Below, piece by piece: positions 35,511 to 44,564 of a DNA stretch of 64,000 nucleotides. The notes under the pieces are model-generated. The model was given only the letters and a program-made list of their open reading frames with translations. It was not told where the DNA came from and made no database searches. The stretch comes from WLMZ01 sp031410915 (GTDB taxonomy: Bacteria; Actinomycetota; Acidimicrobiia; Acidimicrobiales; Ilumatobacteraceae), in NCBI GenBank assembly GCA_031410915.1, contig JANNZY010000176.1:13460-77459 (forward strand). Direction: 5' to 3'. A program made the translations under genes and the position numbers. The first letter of the stretch is position 1. Each line of letters begins with the position of its first letter.

Positions 35511-36665
35511 ATGCAGACAATCGACCTCGACGGCGACCAGATCGATTTCGTCGGCGCAATGGAGCTGGACCACGCCCCGAACGGGGTCGGTGTTCGGCGA
35601 TTGCCGGCGTGGACCCGGCCGCGGATCCCCGATCCGTTCATGGACGCGATGGTGTCGGCGTGCTCGGGGGTGCGCATCGTGTTCGACACCGACGCCGAGA
35701 TCATCGAGATCGAGGCCGAGGTCACCAGTTTCCGTTACACCGGCAGTGCGGCTCGACCGCAGGTGTTCCAACTCGTGCTCGACGACGACGCGCCGATCGA
35801 CGCTCCCGCTAACAACACGGGCTACTTCGTCCTCGACAGCCGCGACCCGTCGAACATCGGGTTCGAGGGTGGTGGGCTGTCCTCGATGCGCTTCGCCGGA
35901 CTCGGCGCGGCGGACGGGTCGACCATGCGGCACTGCGAGCTGTGGTTGCCACATGCGGCCACGATTCGGATCACCGAACTGCGTGTTGACGACAACGCGA
36001 CCGTTCGATGCGCGGCGCCGACGGGCCGGCGAACGTGGATCCACTACGGCAGCTCGATCAGCCATTGCATCGAGGCCGACGTGCCGACGGGCGTCTGGCC
36101 CGCGGTCGCGGCTCGGCTCGGTGGCGTCGATCTGCACAGCTTCGGCTTCGCGGGCCAGTGCATGCTGGACCAGTTCGTCGCCCGAACGATCCGTGACACA
36201 CCGGCAGACGTGATCAGCCTCAAGCTCGGCATCAACATCGTCAACGGCGACACGATGCGCGAGCGCACGTTCGTCCCGGCCGTGCACGGGTTCCTCGACA
36301 CGGTCCGCGACGGACATCCGGACACGCCGATCCTGATCGTGTCGCCGATCTTCTGCCCGTCTGCCGAGGACGCTCCGGGGCCGACCATCGTGCAGGCCGA
36401 CGGCACGTTCACCACCGTCGGCGGATGCGAGGAGATCCGCGTCGGTTGCCTCACGCTGCGACGCATCCGTGAGCTGCTCGCCGACATCGTTGCCGCCCGC
36501 GCGACCTCCGATTCGAACCTGCACTACCTGGACGGGCTCACGTTGTTCAGTGCCGACGACGTCGGCGACCTGCCCGACCTGCTCCATCCCAACGCCGTCG
36601 GCTACAGACGGATGGGTGAGCGGTTCGCGGCAGCGGTCTTCGCCGCGGGTGGCCCGCTCGCATAG
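35511..36665 (+). CDS. Two-domain SGNH/GDSL hydrolase
   Basis: 384 residues. The N-terminal ~160 residues are a beta-sandwich (IIEIEAEVTSFRYTGSAARP; ATIRITELRVDDNATVRC). The C-terminal SGNH domain has block I WIHYGSSISHC (nucleophile Ser), FGFAGQCMLDQF, the Gly/Asn block SLKLGINIVNGD and the final DLLHPNAVGYRRMGERF with catalytic Asp and His. It is probably a carbohydrate- or lipid-ester deacylase; no signal peptide is seen. It lies in tandem with the beta-lactamase-fold hydrolase. Confidence 0.87.
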   Translation: MQTIDLDGDQIDFVGAMELDHAPNGVGVRRLPAWTRPRIPDPFMDAMVSACSGVRIVFDTDAEIIEIEAEVTSFRYTGSAARPQVFQLVLDDDAPIDAPANNTGYFVLDSRDPSNIGFEGGGLSSMRFAGLGAADGSTMRHCELWLPHAATIRITELRVDDNATVRCAAPTGRRTWIHYGSSISHCIEADVPTGVWPAVAARLGGVDLHSFGFAGQCMLDQFVARTIRDTPADVISLKLGINIVNGDTMRERTFVPAVHGFLDTVRDGHPDTPILIVSPIFCPSAEDAPGPTIVQADGTFTTVGGCEEIRVGCLTLRRIRELLADIVAARATSDSNLHYLDGLTLFSADDVGDLPDLLHPNAVGYRRMGERFAAAVFAAGGPLA

Positions 36666-36689
36666 TCGCGGTCACGGACGCCCGCGACG

Positions 36690-37880
36690 TCAGGCGGAGG
36701 AGCGCATCTTGAGCGCGTCGCGCCAGCCGAGGCGCGAGCCGCGGTGCAGCAGGGTTCGGGCGTACACGGCACCGGCGAGGCGCAGCATGGCGAACGTCGC
36801 GGACAGCAACAGAACGGCGGCGACGACGATCTCGACGATGGAAGCCGCGCCGGTCGCGATGCGCAGCGGCATCAACAGCGGGGCGAACGGTGGGAGCACC
36901 GAAACGACGCGGGTCACCGTGCTTGCCGGCGCGGCGCCGAGCGCGAACACGGCGAGGTATGCCGCGGTGAAGATGATCGAGATCGGCGCCGCCGCACCCT
37001 GCGCGTCCTCCTGACGAGACACGAACGAACCGGCGAGCGCGTACAGCGTGCTGTAGAACACGAAGCCGACCACGAACCACAGGATCGTGGTCGGCAAGCT
37101 GACCCAGACCTCGCCCGGGATGGAGTTGCCCGAGATGCGCAGGGCGACAACGCCGGCAGCGACGGCGGCCGTGAACTGCATCATCGCGACGGTCCCGATG
37201 CCGAGCACCTTCCCGGCCAGCAACTGGTGGGCACGCACGTGCGACAGCAAGACCTCGACCACTCCCGTCGTCTTCTCCTCGACCACGCCGGTCAGCACCA
37301 TGCCGCCGAACGCGTTGATCGAGATGAACAGCAGGATCGCGGTCATCGTGCCGACGACTTGACCGACGGAGTTGTCGTCGTCACCGCTTTGCTCGAGGAA
37401 CGTCTCGGCCAGCGGGCTCGGCGAGACGACGGCGGCCACCTCGGTGTCGTCCAGCCCGGCTGCGACGGCGGCTGCGCGCGATTGGGCAAACTGCCATGCC
37501 GCATTCACCGACGCGCCGAGCTTCTCCGGTGGCGTGTCCTTGGCCAGCAACTCGCCGGTCGCCGTGTCGACGACGACGTCGAGGCGGCCGTCGCGGATGC
37601 CGGCTTCGGCCACAGCCCGGTCCCCGACCTGGTGCGACCGGACCTCGATGTCCAGCGCGTCAGCCGCTGCGTTCAACGCGTCGTCGAATCCGGTCGGTGC
37701 CACGCCGACGATGGCGTAGTCGTACCTCGGCGAACTGTCGTCGCGCAGCGCGCGGTTGAGCACGCCGATGCCGACGACACCGATGCACAGCAGAGCAGTG
37801 AAGATGTAGAAGCCCTTCGACTTCAGCCTCTGGCGGATCTCGCGACCCATCACGAGCTTCGTGGCCTGCACACCGGTCAT
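36690..37880 (-). CDS. ABC-2 type export permease (NatB-like)
   Basis: 396 residues. One N-terminal transmembrane helix (FYIFTALLCIGVVGIGVLN), a ~130-residue extracytoplasmic domain, then five more helices (for example AILLFISINAFGGMVLTGVV, TILWFVVGFVFYSTLYALAG). VEEKTTGVVEVLLS is the usual cytoplasmic coupling element of ABC-2 permeases. Together with the ATPase gene upstream, which it overlaps by 4 bp, it forms an exporter similar to the NatAB sodium exporter; the substrate is not known. Confidence 0.9.
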   Translation of the reverse strand: MTGVQATKLVMGREIRQRLKSKGFYIFTALLCIGVVGIGVLNRALRDDSSPRYDYAIVGVAPTGFDDALNAAADALDIEVRSHQVGDRAVAEAGIRDGRLDVVVDTATGELLAKDTPPEKLGASVNAAWQFAQSRAAAVAAGLDDTEVAAVVSPSPLAETFLEQSGDDDNSVGQVVGTMTAILLFISINAFGGMVLTGVVEEKTTGVVEVLLSHVRAHQLLAGKVLGIGTVAMMQFTAAVAAGVVALRISGNSIPGEVWVSLPTTILWFVVGFVFYSTLYALAGSFVSRQEDAQGAAAPISIIFTAAYLAVFALGAAPASTVTRVVSVLPPFAPLLMPLRIATGAASIVEIVVAAVLLLSATFAMLRLAGAVYARTLLHRGSRLGWRDALKMRSSA

Positions 37881-38770
37881 GAGATCACCGCCAGGAAGAC
37901 CTCGCTCAGATCGGGCGGCACGAGCGAGAACTCGACGACACGACCCGCGTGCGCCGCCGCGGCGAGCACGGCCTGGGGCTCGGTGTCGGCAGGCAGTTGC
38001 AGCCGGATCGAGCGTTCGTCGCGATCCAGCACCTGGACGCCGTCGAGTGTCGGACGCCAGCCGGCGACGGCCGTGCCCTCGCCGAACACGATGGTGGCGT
38101 AGCGGTACTCGGCTCGCTCGCGGATCGCGCGGACGTCGCCTTCGAGCACGACCCGGCCGGCGTTGATGATGACGACGTCGCGGCTGACGTCGCTGACCAG
38201 GTCCAACTGGTGGCTGCTGAACAGCACCGCCGCGCCGCGCCCGGTCTGTTCGCGCAGGATGTCCTTCATGTTCTCGACGGCGACGGGGTCGAGGCCGGAG
38301 AACGGTTCGTCGAGGATCAACAACGCGGGCTCGTGGACGAGCGAGATGGCGAGTTGCACACGCTGCTGGTTGCCGCTCGACAGCGCCTGCACCTCGTCGT
38401 CGGCGCGGGCGGCGATGTCGACCCGCTCCATCCAGGCCTGCGCCGAGCGCCCGGCATCGGCTGCTGTGCGTCCGGCGAGGCGGGCGAAGTAGACGAGTTG
38501 TTCGCGCACGGTCATCTTCGGGTACATGCCGCGCTCGGCGGGCATGTACCCGAAGCGGTAGCGGGTCTCGGCCGTGATCGGCTGATCGTCCCAGGTCAGC
38601 GTGCCGCGATCAACCGCGATCAGGCCCATCACGGCCCGCATCGTGGTGCTCTTGCCGGCCCCGTTCGGGCCGAGGAAGCCAACGACTTGGCCACGTCGCA
38701 CGGAGAGGTCGACGCCGTCCAGGGCGACGACTGAACCAAACCGCTTGCCGACGTCCAGGACTTCGAGCAT
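37877..38770 (-). CDS. ABC transporter ATPase (NatA-like)
   Basis: 297 residues. Walker A GPNGAGKST (about 33-41), Q-loop in FGYMPAERGMYPKMTVREQL, signature LSSGNQQRVQLAIS, Walker B ALLILDEPFSGLDP and H-loop LFSSHQLDLVS. The signature has S-S-G-N in place of S-G-G-Q, as often in NatA-type ATPases. A C-terminal ~70-residue domain follows. It is divergent from the MFS exporter. TAGAAA and AAAGG lie just before the ATG, so either a leaderless or a leadered start is possible. Confidence 0.92.
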   Translation of the reverse strand: MLEVLDVGKRFGSVVALDGVDLSVRRGQVVGFLGPNGAGKSTTMRAVMGLIAVDRGTLTWDDQPITAETRYRFGYMPAERGMYPKMTVREQLVYFARLAGRTAADAGRSAQAWMERVDIAARADDEVQALSSGNQQRVQLAISLVHEPALLILDEPFSGLDPVAVENMKDILREQTGRGAAVLFSSHQLDLVSDVSRDVVIINAGRVVLEGDVRAIRERAEYRYATIVFGEGTAVAGWRPTLDGVQVLDRDERSIRLQLPADTEPQAVLAAAAHAGRVVEFSLVPPDLSEVFLAVIS

Positions 38771-38871
38771 GGTGACCTTTCTATCGGGACCCGTCGGGCA
38801 CGGGTCACATTGCGCCGGCCCGCAGACGCGTTAACATACTGAACCGTGTCGTCTCGGAATGGGAGTCAACA

Positions 38872-40476
38872 GTGGTCGAAGTGATGGAGGCGCCGGGTGG
38901 CGTCGATCCCGCCGTACACGCCCGACGGTGGTGGGTTCTCGGGGTGCTGTGCCTGTCGATGACGATCATCGTGATGGACAACACGATCCTCAACGTCGCG
39001 ATCCCCTCCCTGATCCGTGACCTCGACGCCTCGAACAGTGAGGTGCAGTGGATCATCGACTCCTACACGCTCGTGTTCGCCGGTCTGCTGCTGACGACGG
39101 GCAGCCTCAGCGATCGCTTCGGCCGCAAGGGCGCGCTGCAGGCCGGCATCGTCTTGTTCATGATCGGCTCGGCGTCGTCGGCGCTGTCCAACTCGGCCAC
39201 CCAGCTCATCATCACCCGTGCGTTCATGGGCATCGGCGGCGCGCTGATCATGCCGTCCACGTTGTCGCTGCTCACGAACACGTTCCGCGATCCTCGCGAG
39301 CGGGGCCGGGCAATCGCGATCTGGGCCGGGTTCTCCGGCGTGGGCGTGGCGCTCGGGCCCATCGTCGGTGGCATCCTGCTGAAGCACTTCTCGTGGAGCT
39401 CGGTGTTCTGGGTCAACATCCCCATCGGGCTAGCCGCCCTCGGCGTCGGCGCAGTCATCCTCCCGACCTCGCGTGAGGCCCGTGACAACAAGCTCGATCC
39501 GATCGGCTCGCTGCTGTCCATGGTCGGTCTCGGCGCACTGCTCTACGGCATCATCGAGGTGCCGGGCAAGGGCTGGTCCGACCTTGGAGTCATCGCCGGC
39601 TTCGTCGCCGGTGTGGGGGCCATTGCCGGATTCATCGTGTGGGAGCGTTACACGCGGCATCCGATGCTGGACATGGCGTACTTCAAGAACCCGCGCTTCA
39701 CCGCCGCCAACTCAGCCGTCACGCTGACGTTCTTCGCGATGTTCGGGTCACTGTTCCTGATGGCGCAGTACTGGCAGCTCGTCCATGGGTACACACCGCT
39801 GGAGGCCGGCGTCCGGTTGGTCCCGTACGCGATGTCGATGATGATCGTCGCGCCGCTGTCTGCCCGCTTCGTCGAGAAGCTCGGCTCGAAGCGGGTGATC
39901 ACGATCGGATTGTGCATCGTGACCGCGGCGTTGATCCTGCTCAGCTTCATCCGCCGCGATACGCCGTACCCGTTGGCCATCATCCCCTACGCGATCATGG
40001 CGGCCGGTGTCGGCTTCACGATGCCGCCGGCCACGGAGTCGGTGATGGGCTCGCTGCCCCGCGACAAGGCCGGCGTCGGGTCGGCGGTCAACGACACGAC
40101 CCGCCAGATGGGCGGCGCGCTCGGCGTCGCATTGATTGGCAGCGTGGTGGCCAGCATCTTCTCCAGCCGGGTCGACGACGCCGCTCGCGTGTACGGCGTG
40201 AGTGGTGCCGACCTCGACACGTCACGTGCCTCACTCGGCGGTGCACTCCGGGTCGGGTCGACGCTCGGCGATCGAGCGAACGGCTTCGTCAACGCGGTCA
40301 AGGATGCGTTCGTTGCCGGGCTCAGCACCGGCCTGCGCTTGTCGGCCGTCGTCGTGGTCTTCGCCGCGTTCGTCGTTTGGCGCTATCTTCCTGCCCGTGC
40401 TGCCGACGACGTGCCCGCGGCGAGCCCGGAAGAACTCACCGACGACGTCGTCGCCGCTGCGGTGGCAGGCGACTGA
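38872..40476 (+). CDS. MFS drug exporter, DHA2 (EmrB/QacA) family
   Basis: A 534-residue protein with 14 predicted transmembrane helices. Motif A is LSDRFGRKGALQAG, the DHA2 N-terminal pattern is IVMDNTILNVAIPSLIRDLD, and motif C is GVGVALGPIVGGIL. It exports hydrophobic drugs or metabolites in exchange for protons. The start codon is GTG 38872 with GGGAG 6 bases upstream; CATACT (38835-38840) may be the -10 box. A TetR regulator follows in the same direction, the usual partner of such pumps. Confidence 0.92.
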   Translation: MVEVMEAPGGVDPAVHARRWWVLGVLCLSMTIIVMDNTILNVAIPSLIRDLDASNSEVQWIIDSYTLVFAGLLLTTGSLSDRFGRKGALQAGIVLFMIGSASSALSNSATQLIITRAFMGIGGALIMPSTLSLLTNTFRDPRERGRAIAIWAGFSGVGVALGPIVGGILLKHFSWSSVFWVNIPIGLAALGVGAVILPTSREARDNKLDPIGSLLSMVGLGALLYGIIEVPGKGWSDLGVIAGFVAGVGAIAGFIVWERYTRHPMLDMAYFKNPRFTAANSAVTLTFFAMFGSLFLMAQYWQLVHGYTPLEAGVRLVPYAMSMMIVAPLSARFVEKLGSKRVITIGLCIVTAALILLSFIRRDTPYPLAIIPYAIMAAGVGFTMPPATESVMGSLPRDKAGVGSAVNDTTRQMGGALGVALIGSVVASIFSSRVDDAARVYGVSGADLDTSRASLGGALRVGSTLGDRANGFVNAVKDAFVAGLSTGLRLSAVVVVFAAFVVWRYLPARAADDVPAASPEELTDDVVAAAVAGD

Positions 40477-40485
40477 GGCGTTCTG

Positions 40486-41076
40486 ATGAGCGCCGTCGCC
40501 GACCCCATCTCGTCTCCCACAGCGCCGCGCCGCGGCCGGCCGCGAGACGCCCGCTGCGATCAGGCGATCCTGGCCGCGACACTGGAGATGCTGATCGAGG
40601 GCGGCGCAGCGAACCTGTCGATCGACGGCGTCGCCCAACGCGCCGGCGTCGGCAAGGCCACCATCTACCGCCGCTGGTCGTCGAAGGAGGCGCTGGTGCT
40701 GGAGGCGCTCAGCTCGGACACCTCCACGTTGGATGTGCCAGATACCGGCACGTTGCGCGGCGACCTGGAGACCTACTTCGACGCGATGATCGCGCGCTTC
40801 GAGCGCAGCAACGGCGCCGACATCTTGCCGATCCTCATCGAAGCCGCGTGCTACGACCCTGAGGTGCGCGCGTCGCTGGACGATTACATGCGCGCTCGCC
40901 GCCAGCCCGTCGTCGAAGCGCTGCAGCGGGCGCAGGGCCGTGGTGAAGTTGCCGAGTCGGTGGACCTCGCCGTGTTGCTCGACGTGCTGCTCGCGCCGAT
41001 CACCTATCGCCGCAACATCTCGCGCGATCGCGTCGATCGCGAATACGTCACGAAGCTGCTCGACCTCGTCCTGTAG
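40486..41076 (+). CDS. TetR-family regulator of the adjacent exporter
   Basis: 196 residues. The N-terminal helix-turn-helix is canonical (AILAATLEMLIEGGAANLSI, then VAQRAGVGKATIYRRWSSKE), followed by a TetR_C-type ligand domain. The spacing of 9 bp after the MFS gene suggests co-transcription and autogenous control of the pump. No clear palindrome of its own was identified upstream of 38872. It converges with the DUF202 gene at a distance of 5 bp. Confidence 0.92.
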   Translation: MSAVADPISSPTAPRRGRPRDARCDQAILAATLEMLIEGGAANLSIDGVAQRAGVGKATIYRRWSSKEALVLEALSSDTSTLDVPDTGTLRGDLETYFDAMIARFERSNGADILPILIEAACYDPEVRASLDDYMRARRQPVVEALQRAQGRGEVAESVDLAVLLDVLLAPITYRRNISRDRVDREYVTKLLDLVL

Positions 41077-41081
41077 CCGCG

Positions 41082-41396
41082 TCAGTTGGGGAAGAGCGCG
41101 GCGATGACGAACGCTGCCGCGCCGACCAGGGCGCTGCCGAAGGCAACGGGCGCGAGATCGTGGAACGTCGCCGCACGGCGCGCCCGACCGTGGCGGCCCT
41201 TGCGGCGGTGGGCCAGCGGCAGACCGCTGAGCCACACGAGTCCGCCGAGCGCCAGCAGCGTCGCGCCGGTGACGGGATGGCCGTTCGTGACGTGGGGAAC
41301 GCCCTTCACCGTTGCCGCGCCGCACGCGAGCATCGCGAGCGCGCTGCGCGACCAGGCCAGTTCGGTGCGTTCCGACGCGAGTCCCGGATCCGTCAC
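41082..41396 (-). CDS. DUF202 membrane protein, second of pair
   Basis: 104 residues. The N-terminal motif SERTELAWSRSALAML is the DUF202 signature (E-R-T-x-L-A-W-x-R), followed by three transmembrane helices (SALAMLACGAATV, ATLLALGGLVWLSGLP, LAPVAFGSALVGAAAFVIAA). The function of the family is unknown. It starts at GTG overlapping the stop of the upstream DUF202 gene (GTGA). Confidence 0.85.
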   Translation of the reverse strand: MTDPGLASERTELAWSRSALAMLACGAATVKGVPHVTNGHPVTGATLLALGGLVWLSGLPLAHRRKGRHGRARRAATFHDLAPVAFGSALVGAAAFVIAALFPN

Positions 41397-41761
41397 GACG
41401 AGCTCCGCCCGCCGAAGATGGCCAGCGCGAGCGCGACCACCGCGCTGACTGCGACGACGGCGGCGACGAGGGGCGGCAGGATCGACTTCGGCAGCGAGCG
41501 GCCTTGGCGCATCGCCCGTTCGTTGTTGCGCCATTGATACAGGCTTGCGACTGCGATCAGCGTGCCCATTGCGATCAACGGCAGCCCGATCATCCGTCGT
41601 CCGCCGGGCACGTCGAACGGGGGCAGCAACTGCGTGACGGCCAGGCCGGCGGTGACCAGCGCGAGCGCGGTGCGGTTGTAGGCCAGGAACGTGCGCTCGT
41701 TGGCGAACGAGAAGCGCACGTCCGGGTCGGTGCCGTCAGGATCGCCGCCGGAATCGCTCAT
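41393..41761 (-). CDS. DUF202 membrane protein, first of pair (YidH-like)
   Basis: 122 residues. FSFANERTFLAYNRTALALV is a standard DUF202 start, followed by three membrane helices, with YQWRNNERAMRQGRSLP as the cytoplasmic loop. YidH and YidG of E. coli form a similar tandem pair, also with unknown function. TACGCT on the minus strand ends 7 bases before ATG, so the transcript is probably leaderless. Confidence 0.9.
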   Translation of the reverse strand: MSDSGGDPDGTDPDVRFSFANERTFLAYNRTALALVTAGLAVTQLLPPFDVPGGRRMIGLPLIAMGTLIAVASLYQWRNNERAMRQGRSLPKSILPPLVAAVVAVSAVVALALAIFGGRSSS

Positions 41762-41784
41762 CGCCGCCAGCGTAGATGCGCGGC

Positions 41785-42954
41785 TCAGCCCCAGCGCGAT
41801 GCGAGCATGACGGCCACCTCGTCGGCCGATGGCATGCTCTCGATCTCGGTCCGCAACCGTCCGGCCGCCATCCGGTACGACGCCTCGTTCATCAGCGCAC
41901 GGGCGTCGCGCTCGATCGCGTCGGCAGTCGCGTCCGGTCCCACCAGTGCCAAGCCAGCCCCGGCGCGGACGCAGGCATTCGCGTTGCGGAACTGGTCCGC
42001 GCCCTGGGGCAGCAGCAGTTGCGGCAGGCCGCGAGCCAGGCCGGCGAGCATCGTGCCCGAACCGCCGTGGGAGACGATGGTCGAACAGTGCGGCAGGAGC
42101 AGGCTCTGCGGTAGATACGCGGCAACGTGCACGTTGGCGGGCAGTGGATCGAACTGGGATACGTCCGAACCCGGGCCGACGGTCACCACCACGGTGATCT
42201 CGAGACGGGCGAGCCCCTCGACCGCGGCACGCAACGTCGGCGCGTGGTTGAACGTCGTGCCGAAGGTGAGGTAGACGACGTCGCGACCGGAGTCCAGATC
42301 CAGCGTGTCGGCGATCACCTCCGACAGCGCCTCGCCGTCGACGAGATCGGCGGACTCAGGACGGCGATGCACGATGCGCCCGATGTGGGCCAGGTCATCG
42401 GGCTGCATGCTCGGCGGGTAGATGTCGATGTACAGGTCGTCGTACATCGCCCCGTCGATGCGTGGCTCCAACGCGGCCGCTTCCCACAGCCGCGAGGTCA
42501 GCTGCACGGCGCCGTTGAGTCGGTCACGCGGGATCGCCAGCCCGAAGGAATGCGTCACATGCGGGATGCCGATGGCCGTGGCCACGATGGGTGCGGCCAG
42601 CTCGGCGGCCTCGTTGACGATCAGGTCCGGCTTCCATTCGTGCACCGCGTCGGTCAGCGCCGGCAACATCGCCGGCGCAGCCAGCGCGCCGAAGAGGTGG
42701 CGGAACAGGTGCTCGGGCCGCTCCTCGCCGCGCAGCAGCGCGGCCTCGGGATGGATGTGGCCGTACTCGCCGGCCAAGTCGCGGAACTCGCGCCCGCACG
42801 CCGTCGCCTCGATGCCCGACGCCTCCAGCCATGCGCATGCGTCCGCCCCGGTCGCCCACCGGATGTCGTGCCCACGCTCGACCAGGGCGCGCGCCAGCGG
42901 CACCATGGGTTGGACGTGACCGAGCCCGGACGTCGACGTGAACAGAACCCTCAT
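41785..42954 (-). CDS. Glycosyltransferase, GT1 (UGT/macrolide type)
   Basis: A 389-residue GT-B fold enzyme. The N-terminal domain starts MRVLFTSTSGLGHVQPMVPL, typical of GT1 enzymes on lipid or polyketide acceptors. The C-terminal sugar-nucleotide site includes VYLTFGTTFN and the PSPG-like segment LLPHCSTIVSHGGSGTM, then LPQGADQFRNA. It glycosylates a small hydrophobic acceptor, which is unknown. ATG 42954 is chosen because it starts the fold; upstream in-frame sequence has no similarity to the family. Confidence 0.9.
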   Translation of the reverse strand: MRVLFTSTSGLGHVQPMVPLARALVERGHDIRWATGADACAWLEASGIEATACGREFRDLAGEYGHIHPEAALLRGEERPEHLFRHLFGALAAPAMLPALTDAVHEWKPDLIVNEAAELAAPIVATAIGIPHVTHSFGLAIPRDRLNGAVQLTSRLWEAAALEPRIDGAMYDDLYIDIYPPSMQPDDLAHIGRIVHRRPESADLVDGEALSEVIADTLDLDSGRDVVYLTFGTTFNHAPTLRAAVEGLARLEITVVVTVGPGSDVSQFDPLPANVHVAAYLPQSLLLPHCSTIVSHGGSGTMLAGLARGLPQLLLPQGADQFRNANACVRAGAGLALVGPDATADAIERDARALMNEASYRMAAGRLRTEIESMPSADEVAVMLASRWG

Positions 42955-43025
42955 ACGGCAGCTCGAATCTGTGGCGACCAAACCTGATCGTACGCCCGCC
43001 GTCAACCGGCTCCGAACCGCGTGCG

Positions 43026-43685
43026 CTATCCCCGCCGGGCGGCTTCGATGGCCATGAAGTTGCGAGCCGCTGTCGGCCAGTCGAGGTCGACGCGGTTCGG
43101 GCGGATGTAAGCCGGCAGCTCCATCCCCTGCTCGCACAGATGACGGGCGTAGAACGGGATCGCGACGTGTTCGATCACCAACGGATACGTGCCGCTCGCG
43201 CCGTTGCGGACGACGAGGTCGAGGTCGAGCACCGGCGCGGCCGCGGGTGACTCGTGCCGCTTGACAGCCATGATCGCCACACGCGCCGGCTCGCCCTTGC
43301 GCTGGGCGCGCTCCAGATCCAGGAGACGATCGACCACACCTTCGTGCGGTGCTTCCTTCAACGGCCGCCAGCCGTCAGTGAGCGTCTCGCCGACACTGCC
43401 CAGCGCCTCGCAGGTCGCCGCCCAATCGACGAGTGCGGCCTTGCCCCTCACGCGCAGTGTGACCGGCAGGCCGAGGCGCACGTGCTCGTCGGGCCGCAGG
43501 CGTTGGCGCACCCCGAAGATCTGCATCCCCGCCGGCGTCGCGATCGCCACCGCGTAGTCGTCCACGCGCGTCGAAGGTTCCTCTCGTGTGTACGAGACCC
43601 GAATCCCGACGATGTGACCGCGATGGGTGACACCGTCGCGGAGGACATCTGCCGCTTCAGGCCGCCCGAAGCTGAAGAAACCCAT
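43026..43685 (-). CDS. Conserved hypothetical protein
   Basis: 219 residues, soluble, not assigned to a family. The N-terminal half looks like a small beta-barrel (GHIVGIRVSYTREEPSTRVD; VTLRVRGKAALVDW). The C-terminal half has LVIEHVAIPFYARHLCEQG and ends in a helix (TAARNFMAIEAARRG). TACTCT on the minus strand lies 7 bases before ATG, so it has its own, probably leaderless, promoter. The neighbours (glycosyltransferase, ABC genes) do not suggest a role. Confidence 0.75.
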   Translation of the reverse strand: MGFFSFGRPEAADVLRDGVTHRGHIVGIRVSYTREEPSTRVDDYAVAIATPAGMQIFGVRQRLRPDEHVRLGLPVTLRVRGKAALVDWAATCEALGSVGETLTDGWRPLKEAPHEGVVDRLLDLERAQRKGEPARVAIMAVKRHESPAAAPVLDLDLVVRNGASGTYPLVIEHVAIPFYARHLCEQGMELPAYIRPNRVDLDWPTAARNFMAIEAARRG

Positions 43686-43801
43686 TCACCGCAGAGTACC
43701 AGCACTCGCCCTGTCACTTTTTCGGGGTGGGGATAGCCCTACTCCGGAGACACCGGGACGCTGGCTGGTGGTCGAAATCGGGTTTCCGTACCGTCGAAGC
43801 C

Positions 43802-44563
43802 ATGACGACAACGATGATCACGACACCGCCGCGCACTCGCGTCGCGGCGACCAGGGCCGAACTCGCGACCAAGATCTACGGCCGTGGCGGCACCGAGGTG
43901 CGGGCACTCGACCAGGTCTCGGTGGCCATGCCGGGGGGCCAGTTCACCGCCGTGATGGGCCCGTCCGGATCGGGCAAGAGCACGCTGATGCACTGCCTGG
44001 CCGGCCTCGACACGCTCACGTCGGGACACGCCTACATCGGCGACACCGAGCTCGGCTCGCTGTCGGATCGTGAGCTGACCCGGGTCAGACGCGAGCAGAT
44101 CGGCTTCATCTTCCAGGCCTACAACCTGATCCCGACTTTGACGGCGAAGGAGAACATCACGCTGCCGATGGACCTCGCCCGACGCAAGTACGACCGGCCA
44201 TGGCTGGACGCGGTCATCGACACCGTCGGCCTCCGCGATCGGCTGCAGCACCGGCCGAGCGAGCTGAGCGGGGGCCAGCAGCAGCGCGTCGCCGTGGCCC
44301 GCGCCCTCGCCGGACGCCCACAGGTGATCTTCGCCGACGAGCCGACCGGCAACCTCGACAGCCGCGCCGGCGGCGAGATCCTGCAGTTCATGCGCTCGGC
44401 CGTGACCGATCTGGGCCAGACCATCGTCATGGTCACCCACGATCCCGTCGCCGCCGCCTACGCCGACTCGGTGCTGTTCCTGGCCGACGGCAACATCGTC
44501 GACCACATGTCCCGTCCCAGCGCAACTGCGGTGCTGGACCGGATGAAGGCATTCGGGGGCTGA
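43802..44563 (+). CDS. ABC transporter ATPase, MacB/LolD type
   Basis: 253 residues. Walker A GPSGSGKST, signature LSGGQQQRVAVARAL, Walker B VIFADEPTGNLDSR and H-loop VMVTHDPVAA; FADEPTGNLD is diagnostic for the LolD/MacB/FtsE branch. ATG 43802 is preferred over the upstream ATG because TACCGT ends 7 bases before it (leaderless). It works with the FtsX-type permease that starts 1 bp after its stop. Confidence 0.94.
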   Translation: MTTTMITTPPRTRVAATRAELATKIYGRGGTEVRALDQVSVAMPGGQFTAVMGPSGSGKSTLMHCLAGLDTLTSGHAYIGDTELGSLSDRELTRVRREQIGFIFQAYNLIPTLTAKENITLPMDLARRKYDRPWLDAVIDTVGLRDRLQHRPSELSGGQQQRVAVARALAGRPQVIFADEPTGNLDSRAGGEILQFMRSAVTDLGQTIVMVTHDPVAAAYADSVLFLADGNIVDHMSRPSATAVLDRMKAFGG

Positions 44564-44564
44564 G

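Noticed and set aside
44079..44092. GGTCAGACG inside the ABC ATPase gene as a further GntR site
   Set aside because: It lies deep in a coding region, lacks the second half of the palindrome and the conserved GTCAGTCC tail.
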